Part shown: positions 61,061 to 64,000 of the stretch, piece by piece | Numbering within the stretch: the first letter of the stretch is position 1 | Layout: the number at the start of each line of letters is the position of its first letter | Origin: Bradyrhizobium nivariense | GTDB lineage: Bacteria > Pseudomonadota > Alphaproteobacteria > Rhizobiales > Xanthobacteraceae | Direction of reading: 5' to 3' | NCBI RefSeq assembly: GCF_029846715.1 | Contig: NZ_JARVWW010000007.1 | Location: forward strand, 62,001 to 126,000 | DNA: 64,000 nt | The notes under the pieces: generated by a model | The model's input: only the letters and a program-made list of their open reading frames with translations | Database searches by the model: none | What the model was told of the DNA's origin: nothing | Translations under genes and position numbers: made by a program

Positions 61061-61534
61061 ATGTCCAAAGTCACCCCAGCCACGCGCGTGCTTGCGGCCG
61101 CCGGTGTTGCCTTCACCGTTCACGCCTACGAATATGATCCCGACGCCGAAAGCATCGGCCTTCAGGCCGCGTCCGCGCTCGGCGAAGACCCGGCGCGGGT
61201 GCTGAAGACGCTGATGGCGCTGGTCGACGGCAAGCCGGTCTGCGTGATCGTCCCGTCCGATCAGGAGGTCTCGATGAAGAAGCTCGCCGCGGTCGCCAAC
61301 GGCAAGTCGGCGCAGATGATGAAGCCGCCTGAGGCGGAACGTGTCACCGGATACAAGGTGGGCGGCATCAGCCCGTTCGGGCAGAGGAAGGTCGTGCGCA
61401 CCGTGATCGAGCAGAGCGCGCTCCCGCATGACTATGTGTACGTCAATGGCGGTCAGCGCGGACTGCAGGTGCGGCTCAGTCCAGGCGATGTGCGGGACGT
61501 GTTGAAGGCGATTGCCGCAGAACTGGTAGCTTGA
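61061..61534 (+). CDS. ybaK: YbaK-type aminoacyl-tRNA deacylase (Cys-tRNA(Pro))
   Basis: A 157-residue protein that hydrolyses misacylated Cys-tRNA(Pro). It starts MSKVTPATRVLAAAGVAFTV and contains the conserved KTLMALVDGKPVCVIVPSDQ and KVGGISPFGQRKVVRTVIE (YKVGGISPFG loop) of the YbaK/EbsC family. It lies 11 bp after the second hairpin of the REP element. It is convergent with the GntR gene. Confidence 0.9.
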   Translation: MSKVTPATRVLAAAGVAFTVHAYEYDPDAESIGLQAASALGEDPARVLKTLMALVDGKPVCVIVPSDQEVSMKKLAAVANGKSAQMMKPPEAERVTGYKVGGISPFGQRKVVRTVIEQSALPHDYVYVNGGQRGLQVRLSPGDVRDVLKAIAAELVA

Positions 61535-61545
61535 GCGTCTCGCTG

Positions 61546-62229
61546 CTACTGCTTTTGCAACAGCTTCAGCCGACAGCGCAGCGCTTCGCGAATGTGCGCG
61601 CGCGCGAGCTGCTCCGCTTTGTCGCCGTCGCGAGCCGCGATGGCGTCGATGATGGCCTGGTGCTCGCCATGGCTGGTCGAGGGGCGACCCGATACGGTGA
61701 ACGTGGTTGGACCGAGCAGGGCGATCCAGTCCTGCAATTCGCCTGACGCGTTGTCGAGATAGCGGTTGCGCGCGGCGCGGCAGATCGCTTGGTGGAACGC
61801 GCGGTTCAGTCTCGCCATCTCCGCCGCGTCGGTCGCGGAGGCCTCAACAAAAGCCTGTTCGATATCCCTGAGTGCATCGACCTCGGTCGCTGAGGCGTGT
61901 TCGGCGGCCAGACGCGCGGCGGCGCCTTCCATGATCTCGCGCATCGCGTAGAGTTCGAGCACCTCGGAAATATCGAGGTTGCGCACGATCAGGCCGCGGC
62001 CGCCGGCAGGTTCGACGAAACCGCGTGCCGCGAGCCGGCCGAGAGCTTCCCGCACCGGCGTGCGGCTGACCTTCAGCCGCTGGGCGACCTCTTCCTCGCG
62101 CAGGCGGTCGCCGGCGCGGTAGCTGCCGGCCTGGAGAGCTTCGCAGAGCGAGCGGAACACGGCTTCGCCCAGCGCGACACCGCTGCCGCGCGCGATCGAT
62201 CCGCCTGCCTTTGCCGGGCGTCTTGCCAT
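61546..62229 (-). CDS. GntR/FCD family regulator of the tcu genes
   Basis: A 227-residue repressor or activator. The N-terminal winged helix reads YRAGDRLREEEVAQRLKVSR and TPVREALGRLAARGFVE; the C-terminal FCD domain shows metal-binding-type residues in RLNRAFHQAICRAA and SHGEHQAIIDAI. The ATG at 62229 follows a GAGGAT site. It is divergent from the tricarballylate dehydrogenase gene with a TTTGTATACAAA palindrome between, typical for FCD-type GntR control of a carboxylate pathway. Confidence 0.85.
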   Translation of the reverse strand: MARRPAKAGGSIARGSGVALGEAVFRSLCEALQAGSYRAGDRLREEEVAQRLKVSRTPVREALGRLAARGFVEPAGGRGLIVRNLDISEVLELYAMREIMEGAAARLAAEHASATEVDALRDIEQAFVEASATDAAEMARLNRAFHQAICRAARNRYLDNASGELQDWIALLGPTTFTVSGRPSTSHGEHQAIIDAIAARDGDKAEQLARAHIREALRCRLKLLQKQ

Positions 62230-62298
62230 GCATCCTCGTGGGCTCGCCACTCGCATCCTGCCCATGCAGGGACGGTGCTTGCCGGATCACTGTATATC

Positions 62299-62310
62299 TT
62301 TGTATACAAA
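62299..62310. promoter_or_regulatory. GntR/FCD operator palindrome TTTGTATACAAA
   Basis: A perfect 12-bp palindrome between the divergent gntR and tcuA genes, close to the FCD-GntR consensus TNGTNNNACNA. It lies 70 bp from the gntR start and 81 bp from the tcuA start. Confidence 0.75.
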
Positions 62311-62390
62311 GGTGCGCAACGGCCAAACGGATTGACCGGGGGCCGCCGGCGGGCAGAATGTCTCCAACTTCGTCGCATCGGGCAGACGGC

Positions 62391-63782
62391 ATGAGCAGAA
62401 AATACGATGTGCTGGTGATCGGCGGCGGCAACGCGGCGCTGTGTGCGGCGATCAGCGCGCGACGCGGTGGGGCCTCGGTGCTCGTGCTCGAAGGCGCGCC
62501 AAAATTCTATCGTGGCGGCAATACGCGCCACACCCGCAACATGCGCTGCGCCCATGACGCCGCAACCGAGATTTTGACCGGCCCCTACACCGAAGAAGAG
62601 TTCTGGGAGGATCTGCTGCGCGTGACCGGCGGGCAGACCGACGAGGTGCTCGCCCGGCACATGATCCGGGAGTCCAAGGACATTTTGAACTGGATCGTGG
62701 AGCAGGGCGTGCGCTGGCAGCCCTCGCTCGGCGGCACGCTGAGCCTGGGCCGCACCAACTCCTTCTTCCTCGGCGGCGGCCGCGCAATGCTGAACGCGCT
62801 CTACCTCACCGCCGAGCGGCTCGGCGTCGATGTCGAATATGACGCCGAGGTCACCGACCTCGTGATCGATGACGGCATGTTCCTCGCCGCGCGCCTCGAG
62901 CAGCCGATCAAGGGCGAGACCGAGATTCGTGCGACGTCACTGGTTGCCGCCGCCGGCGGGTTCGAGGCCAACATCGAATGGTTGAAGCAATATTGGGGCG
63001 ATGCCGCCGACAATTTCCTGATCCGCGGCACGCCCTATAATCGCGGCTCGATCCTGAAGATGCTGCTTGCCAAGGGCGTGCAGGAGGTCGGCGATCCCAC
63101 CCAATGCCATGCGGTCGCAATCGACGCCCGCGCGCCGAAATTCGACGGTGGCATCATCACAAGGCACGATTCGGTCGTGTTCGGCATCGTCGTCAACAAG
63201 CACGCGCAGCGCTTCTATGACGAGGGCGAGGATATCTGGCCGAAGCGTTACGCGATCTGGGGTCGCCTGGTCGCGGCGCAGCCCGACCAGATCGCCTACA
63301 TCATCTTCGATTCCACCGTCGTCACCTCGTTCATGCCGACGCTGTTTCCACCGATCGCCGGGCAGACCGTGGCTGAGCTCGCCGGCAAGCTCGAGCTCGA
63401 TCCGGCTGCGCTGGAAAACACGATCACCGAGTTCAATGCCGCGGTGCGGCCCGGCACGTTCGATCATACTATTCTGGACGATTGCCGCACCGAAGGCATC
63501 ACACCGCAGAAGACGCATTGGGCGCGGCGGATCGAGACGCCGCCTTATCTCGCCTATCCGGTGCGGCCCGGCATAACATTCACCTATCTCGGCACGCGCG
63601 TGACCAGGGAGGCGCGGATGCTGATGGCTGACGGCAAGCCGTCGGCCAACATGTTCGCGGCCGGCGAGATCATGGCCGGCAACGTGCTCGGCAAGGGCTA
63701 TGCGGCCGGCATCGGCATGACCATCGGCAGCGTGTTCGGGCGGATCGCAGGACGGGAAGCGGCGAAACATGCACGGAACTAG
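62391..63782 (+). CDS. tcuA: FAD-dependent tricarballylate dehydrogenase TcuA
   Basis: A 463-residue flavoprotein of the fumarate-reductase/succinate-dehydrogenase family. The FAD-binding [20 protein letters not shown] is at the N-terminus, with [13 protein letters not shown] and [20 protein letters not shown] near the end, matching TcuA, which oxidises tricarballylate to cis-aconitate. The ATG at 62391 gives the normal N-terminus; the upstream frame (62211) covers the operator and is rejected. Its stop overlaps the tcuB start. Confidence 0.9.
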   Translation: MSRKYDVLVIGGGNAALCAAISARRGGASVLVLEGAPKFYRGGNTRHTRNMRCAHDAATEILTGPYTEEEFWEDLLRVTGGQTDEVLARHMIRESKDILNWIVEQGVRWQPSLGGTLSLGRTNSFFLGGGRAMLNALYLTAERLGVDVEYDAEVTDLVIDDGMFLAARLEQPIKGETEIRATSLVAAAGGFEANIEWLKQYWGDAADNFLIRGTPYNRGSILKMLLAKGVQEVGDPTQCHAVAIDARAPKFDGGIITRHDSVVFGIVVNKHAQRFYDEGEDIWPKRYAIWGRLVAAQPDQIAYIIFDSTVVTSFMPTLFPPIAGQTVAELAGKLELDPAALENTITEFNAAVRPGTFDHTILDDCRTEGITPQKTHWARRIETPPYLAYPVRPGITFTYLGTRVTREARMLMADGKPSANMFAAGEIMAGNVLGKGYAAGIGMTIGSVFGRIAGREAAKHARN

Positions 63783-64000
63783 GATTCTCGACGAAGCCGA
63801 CCGTCTGATGACGGTCTGCAATTCCTGCCGTTACTGCGAGGGCCTTTGCGCGGTGTTTCCCGCGATGGAGATGCGGCGCGCCTTCTCCGACGGCGACCTC
63901 AACTATCTCGCCAATCTCTGCCATTCCTGCGGCGCCTGCTATGTCGACTGCCAGTTCTCGCCGCCGCATGAATTCAACGTCAACGTCCCGAAGACGCTCG
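63769..64000 (+). CDS. tcuB: TcuB iron-sulfur electron-transfer protein (3' end cut by window)
   Basis: The first 77 residues of TcuB, starting [20 protein letters not shown]. Two cysteine clusters, [11 protein letters not shown] and [11 protein letters not shown], are those of the [4Fe-4S] binding N-terminus. TcuB takes electrons from TcuA and passes them to the quinone pool. The ATG at 63769 overlaps the end of tcuA by 14 bp, so the two are coupled. The rest of the gene, with its membrane helices, lies outside the window. Confidence 0.85.
   Translation, partial: MHGTRILDEADRLMTVCNSCRYCEGLCAVFPAMEMRRAFSDGDLNYLANLCHSCGACYVDCQFSPPHEFNVNVPKTL

Overview
The window reads as chromosomal DNA of a high-GC alphaproteobacterium, most likely Bradyrhizobium or a close relative. 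This is inferred from codon use, the many class III cyclases, orphan solute-binding proteins, a DUF1127 protein, an Fds-type formate dehydrogenase and three copies of a palindromic intergenic repeat typical of that group. No 16S rRNA or other taxonomic marker is present, so the genus is an inference.

Layout. 0-21.9 kb is ordinary host sequence: a methyltransferase cut by the window edge, a DUF6492 protein, a Tat-exported GH10 xylanase, a polysaccharide flippase, an L,D-transpeptidase, a bufferin-type (bufABCD) copper-peptide operon, three class III nucleotidyl cyclases, a shikimate dehydrogenase/amidohydrolase/ABC-binding-protein cluster, HutD, and an SDR/TetR pair plus a zinc-free alcohol dehydrogenase-like oxidoreductase.

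21.9-40.75 kb is accessory DNA with lower GC in parts, many relics and repeats. It holds a complete NHLP/NHLM-type bacteriocin export locus (HlyD-like adaptor, C39 peptidase-ABC transporter, second ABC protein, cyclic-nucleotide-binding protein) surrounded by at least four intact small genes with double-glycine leaders, very short variable cores and no recognisable maturase. There are also two decayed precursor copies, a divergent pair of cupin-like/HEAT proteins, and a 1747-residue protein with an N-terminal nucleoside-phosphorylase-like domain, a STAND-type NTPase and a long helical repeat tail, which looks like an anti-phage sensor. The region ends at an intact tRNA(CAU). A 48-bp copy of that tRNA's 3' end lies at 25.2 kb in the same orientation, which is the signature of site-specific integration and delimits an island of about 15.4 kb.

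41-64 kb is host sequence again: three orphan solute-binding proteins, then a molybdenum/tungsten and formate block. That block has an HTH-PBP regulator, a TupA-like binding protein, three MoeA-type proteins (one fused to a PBP-like domain), MobA, FdhD, MobB, TusA, an oxalate/formate antiporter, a PsiF-like protein and a two-gene NAD-dependent formate dehydrogenase. Together they would import oxalate or formate, build and sulfurate the bis-MGD cofactor and oxidise formate. The window closes with YbaK, a GntR regulator and the start of a tricarballylate (tcuAB) operon.

The two most promising systems are the NHLM peptide locus with its fast-evolving mini-cores and the nucleoside-phosphorylase/STAND protein beside the tRNA.
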